NCBI RefSeq assembly: GCF_001610895.1
Contig: NZ_CP011273.1
Coordinates: forward strand, 2,542,001 to 2,606,000
Source: Planctomyces sp. SH-PL62
GTDB lineage: Bacteria > Planctomycetota > Planctomycetia > Isosphaerales > Isosphaeraceae
DNA: 64,000 nt
Direction: 5' to 3'
Position numbers and translations under genes: made by a program. The notes below the pieces were generated by a model. That model saw nothing but the letters and a program-made list of their open reading frames with translations, did no database searches and had not been told where the DNA came from. Below are positions 45,695 through 54,420 of this stretch, piece by piece; positions within the stretch are counted from its first letter, which is position 1, and every line of letters starts with the position of its first letter.

Positions 45695-47152
45695 TCAGGC
45701 CAGGAGTTTCATGCAGACCTGGCCCTCGTTGACGGTGGGGCGTTCGGGGCGGCCCTGGTGGCGGTAGATCAGCTTCGTGTGGTCGGCGCCGAGGCAGTGG
45801 AGGATCGTGGCGTGGAGGTCGTGGACGTGGAGCCGGTCCTCGATCGCGTGGAGTCCGGCCTCGTCGGTCCGGCCCAGGGTGAGGCCGGGCTTGATCCCGC
45901 CGCCGGCCATCCACATGGTGAAGCCGTTGGCGTTGTGGTCGCGGCCGTCCCCCTTCTCGGACATCGGCGTGCGGCCGAATTCGCCTCCCCAGACGACCAG
46001 GGTCTCGTCGAGCAGCCCCCGGCGCTTGAGGTCCTTGAGCAGGCCGGCGACGGGCTTGTCGCTGGAGCGGCAGCAGCGGCCGTGGTTCCCTTCGAGGTCC
46101 TGGTGCGAATCCCACTTGGAGCCCGCGCCGCAATAGAGCTGCACGAACCGCACCCCGCGCTCGACGAGGCGGCGGGCGAGCAGGCAGTTGCGGCCCATGC
46201 TCTCGGTCACGGGGTCGTCCACGCCGTAGAGCGCCAGGGTCTCGGCCGTCTCGCGCGCAAGGTCGACGGCCTCGGGCGCCTCGGCCTGCATGCGGAAGGC
46301 GAGTTCATAGCTCTTGATGCGGGCGTCCAGCTCGGTCTGATCGCGACGGTCGTCGAGGTGGCGACGGTTGAGCCGCTCCAGGAGGCCGAGCTTGGCGCGC
46401 TGGCGGTCGTCGCCGATCGAGGCCGGGGGGCGGAGGTGGGCGATCGGCTCGTCGCCGCCGTCGATCCGGGTCCCCTGATGGAGCGCGGGCATGAAGCCGG
46501 TGCCCCAGTTGCGGGGGCCGCCGGCGACGAGCGACTTGGGATAGTCCTGGAGGACGACGAACGCGGGGAGGTCCTGGTTCTCGGTCCCCAGGCCGTAGCT
46601 CACCCAGCTCCCCAGCGAGGGCCGGCCGCTCCGGGTCGACCCGGTGTTCATCTGGCAGACGCCGTTGACGTGGTTGAGGCCGTCGGCCCAGCACGACCGG
46701 ATGATCGCCAGGTCGTCGACGCATTCCGCCGTGTGCGGCAGCCAGTCGGAGACCCACGCGCCGCTCTCGCCGTGGCGGCCCCACTTCCGCTTCGAGGGGA
46801 GGATCGGCGAGTAGAACTCGCCCATCGGCGTGATGACCGGCTTGAAGCTGGCGGGGATCGGCTTGCCGGCCAGCTCGTTCAGGAGCGGCTTGGGATCGAA
46901 CAGGTCGATCTGGCTCGGCCCCCCTTCCATGAACAGGAAGATGACGCTCTTCGCCCTCGGCGCGTGCGTCCAGGGGGCGTTCGCGGGCGCGCCGGGGATC
47001 GCGACGTTCGCCGCGCCCGCGCCCGCCTCGCGCGAGAGCAGATCCAGCAGCGGCAGCGAGCCGAACCCGCCGGCGGCCTTGAGCAGCCATTCCCGACGCG
47101 AATGGGGCGTCGTGCTGTGCGGGACGATCGGGCTCGGATCGCGAGGGGTCAT
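45695..47152 (-). CDS. DUF1501 family protein, partner of the second heme protein
   Basis: 485 residues from ATG 47152, with AAGGAGG upstream. The leader SRREWLLKAAGGFGSLPLL is Tat-like. Conserved blocks: SVIFLFMEGGPSQIDLFDPKP, RLVERGVRFVQLYCGAG and LVVWGGEFGRTPMSEKG. The gene starts 57 bases after the DUF1549/DUF1553 gene on the same strand, so the pair form an operon like that at 17157-21438. Confidence 0.93.
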   Translation of the reverse strand: MTPRDPSPIVPHSTTPHSRREWLLKAAGGFGSLPLLDLLSREAGAGAANVAIPGAPANAPWTHAPRAKSVIFLFMEGGPSQIDLFDPKPLLNELAGKPIPASFKPVITPMGEFYSPILPSKRKWGRHGESGAWVSDWLPHTAECVDDLAIIRSCWADGLNHVNGVCQMNTGSTRSGRPSLGSWVSYGLGTENQDLPAFVVLQDYPKSLVAGGPRNWGTGFMPALHQGTRIDGGDEPIAHLRPPASIGDDRQRAKLGLLERLNRRHLDDRRDQTELDARIKSYELAFRMQAEAPEAVDLARETAETLALYGVDDPVTESMGRNCLLARRLVERGVRFVQLYCGAGSKWDSHQDLEGNHGRCCRSSDKPVAGLLKDLKRRGLLDETLVVWGGEFGRTPMSEKGDGRDHNANGFTMWMAGGGIKPGLTLGRTDEAGLHAIEDRLHVHDLHATILHCLGADHTKLIYRHQGRPERPTVNEGQVCMKLLA

Positions 47153-47209
47153 GATGGTTCCGCCTCCTTGGCGCTCGATGACGATGGACGGGAGCCGCGG
47201 GGCCCCGCC

Positions 47210-49738
47210 TCAATCCACATACAGAAACTCGCTGGAATTCAGGAGGACGTGGCAGTAATCGACGAGCGCCTCGGCCTCGTCGGGGCGGTCGAGGAACGCC
47301 AGGCCGGCGGCCTTCTCGTCGTCGTCGGGATCGCGACCGGCGGTCAGGCGGTAGGCCAGGGCGATCCGGGCGCTGTCGCGGGCCTCCCCCTGTTCCTTCA
47401 CGTCGGCGGTGAGGCGATCGAGCCGGGCGGCGAAGGCCTTCGCGCGGGCGAGGGTCCAGGGGCCGTTGATCATCTGGAGCGTCTGGGTGACGGTCGTGGT
47501 CGTGTTGCGGAGGCCCGTGCTGTTGAAGCCGTCGGGCGCGTCGAAGGCGTCGAGGATCGGGTCGCGGCGGTTGCGGACCACCTTGCAGTCGATCGAGCGC
47601 CGGGGGGTCGTCGCGTCGACGGCCGGGCCGCCGCGCGCGGGGGCCAGCTCGCCGGAGACGGCGAGCATGGCGTCGCGGATCTCCTCGGCCTCCAGCCGCA
47701 TCACGGGGCGTTTCCAGAGCAGGCGGTCGGCCGGGTCGATCAGCCGGGCCTCCTCGACCTCGCTCTCGGGCCGGAAGGTCGACTGTCGGTATGCGGCCGA
47801 CGTGACGATCAGCCGGTTCAGGGCCTTGAACCGGCGGCCGTCGGCGACGAACCGGCGGGCCAGCCAGTCCAGCAGTTCGGGGTGCGACGGGGCCTCGCCG
47901 AGCTTGCCGAAGTCGTTCGAGGTCGCCACCAGGCCCCGGCCGAAGTGGTCCTGCCAGGCCCGATTCACGACCACCCGAGTCGTCAGCGGGTTGTCCGGCC
48001 GGTTCATCCACGCCGCCAGCGCCAGCCGCCTGCCGGTCGAATCCGGCGCGACGGCGACGGGCGGGATCGCCGCCGGCGACGGGTCGAGCACGGACGGGAA
48101 GCCCGGCTCCACCGGGGTCGGCGCCTTGCGACCCCCCGGGATCGCGGTCGGCGGGGCCTCGGCCCCCACGTCCCGCACGCCCAGAGCCACGGGCAGGGGC
48201 GCGGGCTTGATCGCGTCGAACGTCTTCAGCTCGGCCGTCAGCTCCTTCCAGCGCGGGCGGTCGCCCGGGGCGATCGTGGCCTCGGTCACCCTCGTGTGCT
48301 CCAGGGCCACCTGGCGGTACGCGAGCGCCTTGATCTGGCGGTCGTAGGGAGACATCTCGGCGTCGGGCCGGAAGAGCATCGCCTGGAGGTCGGGCGTGAA
48401 CTTGGCGACGATGTCGCGCTCGAGCCTGTCGCGGGCCGGCTTCTCCACCCCCGCGAGCTTCGCGCGGACGTCGGCAGTCGCCCGCTCCCAGGCGGCGAGC
48501 TTCGCGTCGTGCTCGGCCGTCCGGGCCGGGGTCGCCAGCGGCAGGTCGTCGATCGGCAGGATCGGCGTGAAGAAGGCCTGGAGGCGGTAGTAGTCGGCCT
48601 GGGCGATCGGGTCGAACTTGTGGTCGTGGCAGCGGGCGCAGCCCACGCTCAGGCCCAGGAACGCCTCGCCCACGACGTCGGTGATCTCGTTGAGGATGTC
48701 GGACCACTGGCCGCGGACGTTCCGCTGGTTGTTCTCGTAAGGGCCGAGCCGGAGGAAGCCGGTGGCGATCGCGGCGTCGGGATCGCCGGGCGCCAGCTCG
48801 TCGCCGGCGAGCTGCTCGGCCAGGAAGCGATCGTACGGCTTGTCCTCGTCGAACGAGCGGACGACGTAGTCGCGATAGCGGTAGGCGTCGGGGCGGTAGC
48901 TGTCGGCGTTGTGGCCGTCGGACTCGGCGTAGCGGACCACGTCCAGCCAGTGTCGGCCCCAGCGCTCGCCGTATCGCGGCGAGGCCAGCAGGCGGTCGAC
49001 CAGTTGCTCGAAAGCGTCGTCGGCCTCGTCGGCGAGGAACGCGTCGACCTCCTCGGGCGTCGGCGGCAGGCCGTGCAGGTCGAACGTCAGGCGACGGATC
49101 AGGGCGGTTTTGCCCGCCTCGGGCGCGGGGGTCAGCCCGGCGTCGAGCAGCCCCTTGAGGACGAACCCGTCGATCGGGTTCCGCGCCCAGCCCTCCCAGG
49201 GGGAACCGGCGACGGCGCCCGGATCGGGAGGGGCGACATCCTGCAAGGGCTGGAACGACCAGAACGAGGCGTCGGCCTTCTCGACGGCGGGGCGGGGGGC
49301 CTCGGCCGTCGACTCGGCCTCGCCGCCGGGCCAGAAGGCGCCGGCCTCGACCCATCGCACCAGCGCGGCGACCTCGGCGTCTTCGAGGCGGCCCGAGGGG
49401 GGCATCTCCAGCCCCTCATACCGCACCGCCTCGACCAGCGGGCTCTCGGCCGGCTTCCCCGGCTCCACCACCGCGCCGGTCTCGCCGCCGCGCAGCAGGG
49501 CTTCCCGCGAATCCAGCCGCAGGCCCCCCTTCTGCTTCTCGGCCCCGTGGCAGGACTGGCACTTCGCGATCAGGAGCGGCCGGACCTCCTGCTCGAAGAG
49601 CCGGACTCGCTCAGCCTCCGCGCGCAGGTCCGTCGCGTCTCCTTCGCCTGCGCGCGCCGTGGCGCCGATCGACGCCAGCGCCGCCGCGATCCCCAGGGCC
49701 AGGACTCGACCCGCCCAGATCCTCGAAACGTCACCCAT
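47210..49738 (-). CDS. secreted heme protein with DUF1549 and DUF1553 domains
   Basis: 842 residues from ATG 49738, which opens a signal peptide; the frame upstream to 49855 is not leader-like. The PSCyt1 cytochrome has heme site CQSCH (60-64). DUF1549 is marked by SPRYGERWGRHWLDVVRYAE and CARCHDHKFDPI, the latter being a second possible heme attachment. DUF1553 follows with VVVNRAWQDHFGRGLVATSN and NRLIVTSAAYRQST. It is shorter than its counterpart at 17157. The function, extracytoplasmic polysaccharide breakdown, is inferred from the family context. Confidence 0.93.
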   Translation of the reverse strand: MGDVSRIWAGRVLALGIAAALASIGATARAGEGDATDLRAEAERVRLFEQEVRPLLIAKCQSCHGAEKQKGGLRLDSREALLRGGETGAVVEPGKPAESPLVEAVRYEGLEMPPSGRLEDAEVAALVRWVEAGAFWPGGEAESTAEAPRPAVEKADASFWSFQPLQDVAPPDPGAVAGSPWEGWARNPIDGFVLKGLLDAGLTPAPEAGKTALIRRLTFDLHGLPPTPEEVDAFLADEADDAFEQLVDRLLASPRYGERWGRHWLDVVRYAESDGHNADSYRPDAYRYRDYVVRSFDEDKPYDRFLAEQLAGDELAPGDPDAAIATGFLRLGPYENNQRNVRGQWSDILNEITDVVGEAFLGLSVGCARCHDHKFDPIAQADYYRLQAFFTPILPIDDLPLATPARTAEHDAKLAAWERATADVRAKLAGVEKPARDRLERDIVAKFTPDLQAMLFRPDAEMSPYDRQIKALAYRQVALEHTRVTEATIAPGDRPRWKELTAELKTFDAIKPAPLPVALGVRDVGAEAPPTAIPGGRKAPTPVEPGFPSVLDPSPAAIPPVAVAPDSTGRRLALAAWMNRPDNPLTTRVVVNRAWQDHFGRGLVATSNDFGKLGEAPSHPELLDWLARRFVADGRRFKALNRLIVTSAAYRQSTFRPESEVEEARLIDPADRLLWKRPVMRLEAEEIRDAMLAVSGELAPARGGPAVDATTPRRSIDCKVVRNRRDPILDAFDAPDGFNSTGLRNTTTTVTQTLQMINGPWTLARAKAFAARLDRLTADVKEQGEARDSARIALAYRLTAGRDPDDDEKAAGLAFLDRPDEAEALVDYCHVLLNSSEFLYVD

Positions 49739-50088
49739 GCGGCTTCGATCTCCGGGGAGGTTCCAGACGATCGCATCGCGACCGCGAAAACCGGAGAGAG
49801 GCGGCCGGTCGGAGCGACCGTGCGGCGGGGCTTTCGCGATCCAACATCTGTTCAAGGAGGATTCATCCTACATCTTCCGCCGGCCCAGGGCTACTTCGTT
49901 CCTCCGGCCCGCTCCCGATCCAGACCGATCCCGCGCGGCCGGGATTCGCGGGCCTCACGCACCAGGCGGGCCGCATAATCGGAAACTTCATGCAAATCGT
50001 TTCATCCGCCGGAATCGCGCGCCGATAAGGGAGACTGTGGAGGGCTGTCGGGCGGCTCGGATTCCCGTCGGGAAGTGGCGGATCGAAG
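49739..50088. other. divergent intergenic region
   Basis: About 350 bases between the DUF1549/1553 start and the porin start. Low-complexity frames only. Slightly AT-richer at 49965-50015, including a CATAAT, which may hold the porin promoter, but I cannot define a -35 box with confidence. Confidence 0.4.
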
Positions 50089-51789
50089 ATGCGTAGATCG
50101 TACGCGGGCGAACGGCGAGGGATTCGGCGGCTCGGCTGGGCGCTCGTCCTGGGGGTCCTGGGGGTCGCGTCGGCGTACGGGCAGAGCCCCAGCGTCGAGG
50201 ATCGCCTCCGCTCGCTGGAGGACGCCAACCGGGCCCTGCTGGAGCAGAACCGCCTGCTCATGGAGCGCCTGGGCGAGGTGAGCGAGAAGTACGGCCAGGT
50301 CGATGAGCAGCTCCGATCGCTGAACAAGCAGCTCGACCAGGCGGTGGTGCGGACGGCGCAGGAGCAACCCCCGCGCAGCGACGTCTCGGACGAGGGGGGG
50401 GCCGGCGCCCGCGACAATCCGGCGGAAGGCCCGGCGGGGGGGACGATCGACCTGGGCGGGACGGCGGGCGACCAGCCGCCGCGGAGCAGCCGATCGGACG
50501 AGGGGGGGGCCGGCGCCCGCGACAACCCCGCGCAGCTCGTCAACCCCCGGACCCCCGGCGGCGTGACCCGGATCCCGTTCCGGGTCAACTTCGGCCCCGG
50601 CGTGGAATTCGAGACCGAAAACGAAGAATACCAGTTCCAGATCCACAACCAGACCCAGGTCGAGGGGCGGTTCTACACCCAGACCGACCAGACCGCCGCG
50701 GGGGGGTTCGACGTCCCCCGCCAGCGGTTCATCATCGCCGGCCGGCTCTCCAAGCCGATCGAGTACGACGCCTCGCTGGAGTCGTCCTACGGGACCGTGA
50801 ACCTCCTGAACGCCTTCGTGAACTTCCACTACGACGACCGGCTGATGGTCAAGTTCGGCCGCTTCAAGGTCCCCTACCTCTACGAGTACTACGCGATCTC
50901 CAACGCCGACCTGCTCCAGCCCGAGCGCTCGGTCTTCGGTGCCAACTTCGGCCTGAACCGAGGCGCGGGCGCCCAGGCCTGGGGCCAGCTCTTCGCCAAG
51001 CGGCTGGACTACGCCGTCGGCCTGTTCGACGGCCCGCGCAACCAGCAGCTCGACTTCAACGCCGCCAAGGACGTCATCGCCTACGCCAACTACCGCCCGT
51101 TCCAGGAGAACCCCGACCTCCCCGCCCTGAAGTACTTCAACGTCGGCGGCTCGGTCGCCTTCGGCAACCAGAACAACCCGCTTTATCCCATGGCGATGCG
51201 GACGTCGGTCGGCGGCACGAACAACCCGGGGGCCTTCAACGCCGCCCCCTCGTTCTTCGAGTGGAACCCCAACGTCGTCGAGCGCGGCGACCGGGCGCTC
51301 TGGGGCGCCCACCTCGCGTACTTCTACAAGAGCCTCAGCCTGATCGGCGAATGGCAGTCGGGCTTCGCCAGCTACGCCGTCGCCAACCGCACCGGCGCCC
51401 GCCCCGGCCGCGTCCCCCTCGGCGGCTTCTACGTCGCCGGCGGCTACTTCCTCACCGGCGAGGAGGTGAACCGACGCTCCCAGGTCCGGCCCAAGAAGCC
51501 GTTCGACCTCCGTCGCAAGTCGTTCGGCCTCGGCGCGTTCGAGCTCGAAACCCGATACAGCGTCCTGACGATGGGCGAGGAAGTCTTCACCCAGGGCTTC
51601 GCAGACCCCAACCTCTGGACCAACCGGGCCCAGACCGTCGACCTCGGCCTCAACTGGTATCTGAACGAGTACGTCAAGATCTACCTCGACTGGCAGCACG
51701 CCGAGTTCGGCCAGCCCGTCCTGTACGCCCCGGGCAAGTTCCAGAAGAACAGCGACCTGTTCTGGATCCGCGGCCAGATCTACTTCTGA
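50089..51789 (+). CDS. OprO/OprP-like porin with N-terminal coiled coil
   Basis: 566 residues. Signal peptide 1-31. A heptad-like coiled coil (SLEDANRALLEQNRLLMERL and onward, about 36-85) is followed by a Gly/Pro-rich linker with an internal duplication (about 95-155). The rest is a beta-barrel of the phosphate-selective porin O/P type: alternating aromatic strands such as YQFQIHNQTQVEGRFYTQTD, LMVKFGRFKVPYLYEYYAIS and the terminal WIRGQIYF ending in Phe, as usual for outer membrane barrels. The coiled coil may anchor the porin to cell wall layers. The transported solute is not known. Confidence 0.9.
   Translation: MRRSYAGERRGIRRLGWALVLGVLGVASAYGQSPSVEDRLRSLEDANRALLEQNRLLMERLGEVSEKYGQVDEQLRSLNKQLDQAVVRTAQEQPPRSDVSDEGGAGARDNPAEGPAGGTIDLGGTAGDQPPRSSRSDEGGAGARDNPAQLVNPRTPGGVTRIPFRVNFGPGVEFETENEEYQFQIHNQTQVEGRFYTQTDQTAAGGFDVPRQRFIIAGRLSKPIEYDASLESSYGTVNLLNAFVNFHYDDRLMVKFGRFKVPYLYEYYAISNADLLQPERSVFGANFGLNRGAGAQAWGQLFAKRLDYAVGLFDGPRNQQLDFNAAKDVIAYANYRPFQENPDLPALKYFNVGGSVAFGNQNNPLYPMAMRTSVGGTNNPGAFNAAPSFFEWNPNVVERGDRALWGAHLAYFYKSLSLIGEWQSGFASYAVANRTGARPGRVPLGGFYVAGGYFLTGEEVNRRSQVRPKKPFDLRRKSFGLGAFELETRYSVLTMGEEVFTQGFADPNLWTNRAQTVDLGLNWYLNEYVKIYLDWQHAEFGQPVLYAPGKFQKNSDLFWIRGQIYF
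50388..50525 (+). repeat. in-frame direct duplication within the porin linker
   Basis: The 30 bases at 50388-50417 recur at 50496-50525, 108 bases (36 codons) later and in the same frame. Both code for DEGGAGARDN. The duplication adds linker between the coiled coil and the barrel. Confidence 0.75.
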
Positions 51790-51908
51790 TCCGACTCCGA
51801 CGCCGAAACCGCGCAGGCTGTTCCATGATCAAGGTGGGGGATTCCCCGCGCGCCTCGGCGTTCCGACTCGCAAAACTCCGCCGGCACCGTGACCTTCGAT
51901 GTCGAAAG

Positions 51909-51928
51909 CGCCGAACGAACCCAATCAC
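51909..51928 (-). repeat. inverted copy of the short dispersed repeat
   Basis: On the minus strand this reads GTGATTGGGTTCGTTCGGCG, matching the copy at 1341-1360 (GATTTGGGTTCGTTCGGCGG) apart from one base. It lies in the gap between the porin and the spermidine-synthase-like gene. Confidence 0.55.
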
Positions 51929-51990
51929 GGACCCCGAAAACAAGACGCAAAAACAGACACCAAAAAGCCTTACAGCCGACGGCTTCGTTT

Positions 51991-52860
51991 TCAGGGGGCG
52001 GCGAGCGAAGCCGATTTCTCGGGCACGTCCGGCGGGGGGCGGCGACGGCCGAGGATCAGGTAGGAGGCGAGGTCGGAATAGTCGTCCGTCCAGGGGGAGG
52101 CGCCGGGGCGGGCGCCGGGGGGATGCCAGCCGTCGGCGAGGGGGGCCAGGTCGGCCTCGTTCCCGGCCATGACCGCCCAGATGGAGGGTTGCCAGCCGCC
52201 GACGCGGGCTTCGGGGGGGACGTCCAGGTCGTACCGGACCCGGCAGGCGAGGCCGGCGTCTCGGGCTTGCCGGGCCATCAGGGGGTCGAGGTCGAGGTAG
52301 CGGTTGGTGATGTTGAACGCCAGGAGGCCGCCGGGACCGAGCTTGCGGCGGTAAAGGGCGATCGCCTCGCGGGAGAGGAGGTGGACGGGGACGGCGTCCG
52401 AGCTGAAGGCGTCCAGGACGATCAGGGCGAAGCCGCCGTCCGGCGCGTCGGCCAGTCGGAGGCGGGCGTCCCCCTCGACGATCGCGACCTCGGCGCCGCC
52501 TCGGCGGGCGTCGGCCAGGTAGGTGAAGAGGGATTCGTCCTCGGCGACCCGGACGACGGCGGGGTCGATTTCGTGGAACGTCCACGCCTGGCGCGCCTGG
52601 GCGTAGCAGGCCAGGGTCCCCGTCCCCAACCCCACGACGGCCACCCTCGTCCCGGGCCTCCCCAGTTCGGCCCCCTTCGCGGCGAACAGGCCGCCGATCG
52701 GCCCCGAGCGGGTGAAGTAGGTCGTGGGCTCGCGGCGGAGCGTCGGGTCGAGGCTCTGCTGGCCGTGCAAGGTGCTGCCGTGCATCAGGCGTCGGGAGTG
52801 CGTCCCGGCGTCTTCCAGGACCCGGAACGCCCCGAAGAAGTTCCGCCCACGGAGGATCAC
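51991..52860 (-). CDS. spermidine-synthase-like methyltransferase-fold protein
   Basis: 289 residues from GTG 52860. RVAVVGLGTGTLACYAQAR is the SAM-type nucleotide loop. FHEIDPAVVRVAED holds the acidic ribose-binding residue, and ALIVLDAFSSDAVPVHLL is the aminopropyltransferase-like active loop. The first residues (ILRGRNFFGAFRVLED) look like the interior of a longer protein, since in many bacteria this domain is fused behind a membrane domain. It overlaps the membrane gene (GTGA). Polyamine synthesis itself is unproven. Confidence 0.85.
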   Translation of the reverse strand: MILRGRNFFGAFRVLEDAGTHSRRLMHGSTLHGQQSLDPTLRREPTTYFTRSGPIGGLFAAKGAELGRPGTRVAVVGLGTGTLACYAQARQAWTFHEIDPAVVRVAEDESLFTYLADARRGGAEVAIVEGDARLRLADAPDGGFALIVLDAFSSDAVPVHLLSREAIALYRRKLGPGGLLAFNITNRYLDLDPLMARQARDAGLACRVRYDLDVPPEARVGGWQPSIWAVMAGNEADLAPLADGWHPPGARPGASPWTDDYSDLASYLILGRRRPPPDVPEKSASLAAP

Positions 52861-54284
52861 CTCGCCCCCCGGTCGGGCGCGAGCCCCCCGGCCAGCAGCA
52901 CGGCCCCGATCGTCAGCGCGAACCGCAAGGGGCGCGGGCGGGCCTTCCAGACCGCCAGCACGCCCAGCCCCGTCGCCAGCACCAGCGCGAGCGCCCCGGG
53001 GGTGGAATCGCCCAGGCCCGGCCGGGTCAGCAGCAGCCAGGCCGTCCCCAGGACCGCCGCCGGGATCGCCGCCTCGCGCGCAAACTCCTTAGCCCCTCGC
53101 GGTCGCGCGCCCGCCGCGAACGCCAGGCAGGCGAGGAAGACCGCCGCCGGATACTCGACCATCCGGTCGAACACCAAGGGCGCCAGGATCGCGCAGCAGA
53201 GGCTCCCCAGCACCCCGCCCGCGCCGATCGCCAGGTAGAACGAGGTCAATCGCCGGGCCGACGGCCGCGACTCCGCCAGCCGATGGTGACAGATCAGGGC
53301 CCCGACGAAGAAGGTGGCCAGGTGCAGTGGGGCCCAGGATAGGTGCACGAACCCCGCGGCCAGCACCATCGCCAGCGCCGCCGCCAGCCAGGGGAACGCC
53401 GGGGCCAGCCCCCGCACCCAGCGCCCGCCGACGCCCGCGAAGGCCAGGATGTAGGTGATCAGGTACACCCCCAGCGGGATCGTCCAGAGCAGGGGCATCG
53501 GGGCCAGGTCGGTCGTCAGGTGGGTCGTCAGCCCCAGGAGCCAGAGCGAGGGGAGCGCCGCCAGCCAGACCCAGCGGAGGGCGTCGCCGGGGGCGACCGG
53601 GGCGTCGCCGGGGGCGACCGGGGCGTCGCCGGCCGCCGCTTCCTCCCGGATCGCGCCCGAGCCCGGCCCTCGCCAGGCCGCCGCGGCGCAGAGCAGCGTC
53701 AACGCCGACGACGCGGCGAAGCCGACCGCCCAGGCCCGCGACTGCCAGGCGAGCGTCGAACGGGGCTCGATCAGGAGGGGGTACGCCGCCAGCGCCGCCA
53801 GATTCCCGGCGCAGCTCGCGGCGTAGAGGAAGAAGGGATCGCGGGCCGGCCGATCGCTCCCGCCCCCCCCGGCCAGGAAGTACCAGCGCTGGAGCAGGGG
53901 GGAGGTCGCCGCGATCAGGAGCAGCGGCGGCCCGGCCGTGACGGCCAGGCTCGCGAACAGCCAGAGCCCCGGCCCGACGCCGGCGGCCGTCGAGGCCGGA
54001 TCGGCGGGCGGCCGGATCGGCAGGACGGCGAGGGCCGCGATCGACAGCAGGCCGTGCAGCGCCGCCTGGCCCCGCAGCCCCAGCCGGGCGGAGGTGGCGT
54101 GCGCATAGGCGTAGCCGGCCAGGAGCACCGCCTGGAAGAACAACAGGCATGCATTCCAGACCCCCGGCGTCCCGCCGAACGCCGGCAGCGACATCTTGCC
54201 CACCATCGGCTGGATGGCGAACAGCAGGGACGAGGCCGCCAGGGTCGCCAGCCCGAAAATCCCGATCAAACCCGTTTTTTTCAT
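52857..54284 (-). CDS. membrane half of an MFS-like/spermidine synthase fusion
   Basis: 475 residues from ATG 54284 (GAGGGGG upstream). About 12 hydrophobic segments, beginning LIGIFGLATLAASSLLFAIQ with the typical QPMVGKMSLPAFGGTPGVWN loop of the fused MFS/spermidine synthase family. A short Pro/Asp linker (about 225-250) contains a tandem repeat. It ends GLAPDRGAR with a stop just before the spermidine-synthase-like gene. One extra C in the C-run at 52865-52870 would fuse both into one frame reading GGEVILRGRNFFG, as in homologues. Confidence 0.85.
   Translation of the reverse strand: MKKTGLIGIFGLATLAASSLLFAIQPMVGKMSLPAFGGTPGVWNACLLFFQAVLLAGYAYAHATSARLGLRGQAALHGLLSIAALAVLPIRPPADPASTAAGVGPGLWLFASLAVTAGPPLLLIAATSPLLQRWYFLAGGGGSDRPARDPFFLYAASCAGNLAALAAYPLLIEPRSTLAWQSRAWAVGFAASSALTLLCAAAAWRGPGSGAIREEAAAGDAPVAPGDAPVAPGDALRWVWLAALPSLWLLGLTTHLTTDLAPMPLLWTIPLGVYLITYILAFAGVGGRWVRGLAPAFPWLAAALAMVLAAGFVHLSWAPLHLATFFVGALICHHRLAESRPSARRLTSFYLAIGAGGVLGSLCCAILAPLVFDRMVEYPAAVFLACLAFAAGARPRGAKEFAREAAIPAAVLGTAWLLLTRPGLGDSTPGALALVLATGLGVLAVWKARPRPLRFALTIGAVLLAGGLAPDRGAR
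53581..53632. repeat. 21-bp tandem repeat in the membrane gene
   Basis: Two full 21-base units (53581-53601, 53602-53622) and a partial third code on the minus strand for GDAPVAP repeated. The unit is a multiple of three, so copy-number changes keep the frame. Confidence 0.75.
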
Positions 54285-54420
54285 TACCCCCTCATAGACG
54301 ACCCTTCGGATCCTACAATACAATCGTGCGAAGTCGAACAGTGCGGCTAGAATTGTCCCGAGGCCATGCCGGGATCGGCAGGTCGCGTCGGCTCGATCTC
54401 GGTTAAGGATCCCCCCGAAG

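Noticed and set aside
52003-52025. Similarity of the 3' end of the spermidine-synthase-like gene to the ATTGGCTTCGTTCGGC repeat
   Set aside because: The match is partial and is explained by the coding of EKSASLAAP; the adjacent 51909-51928 copy is the convincing one.
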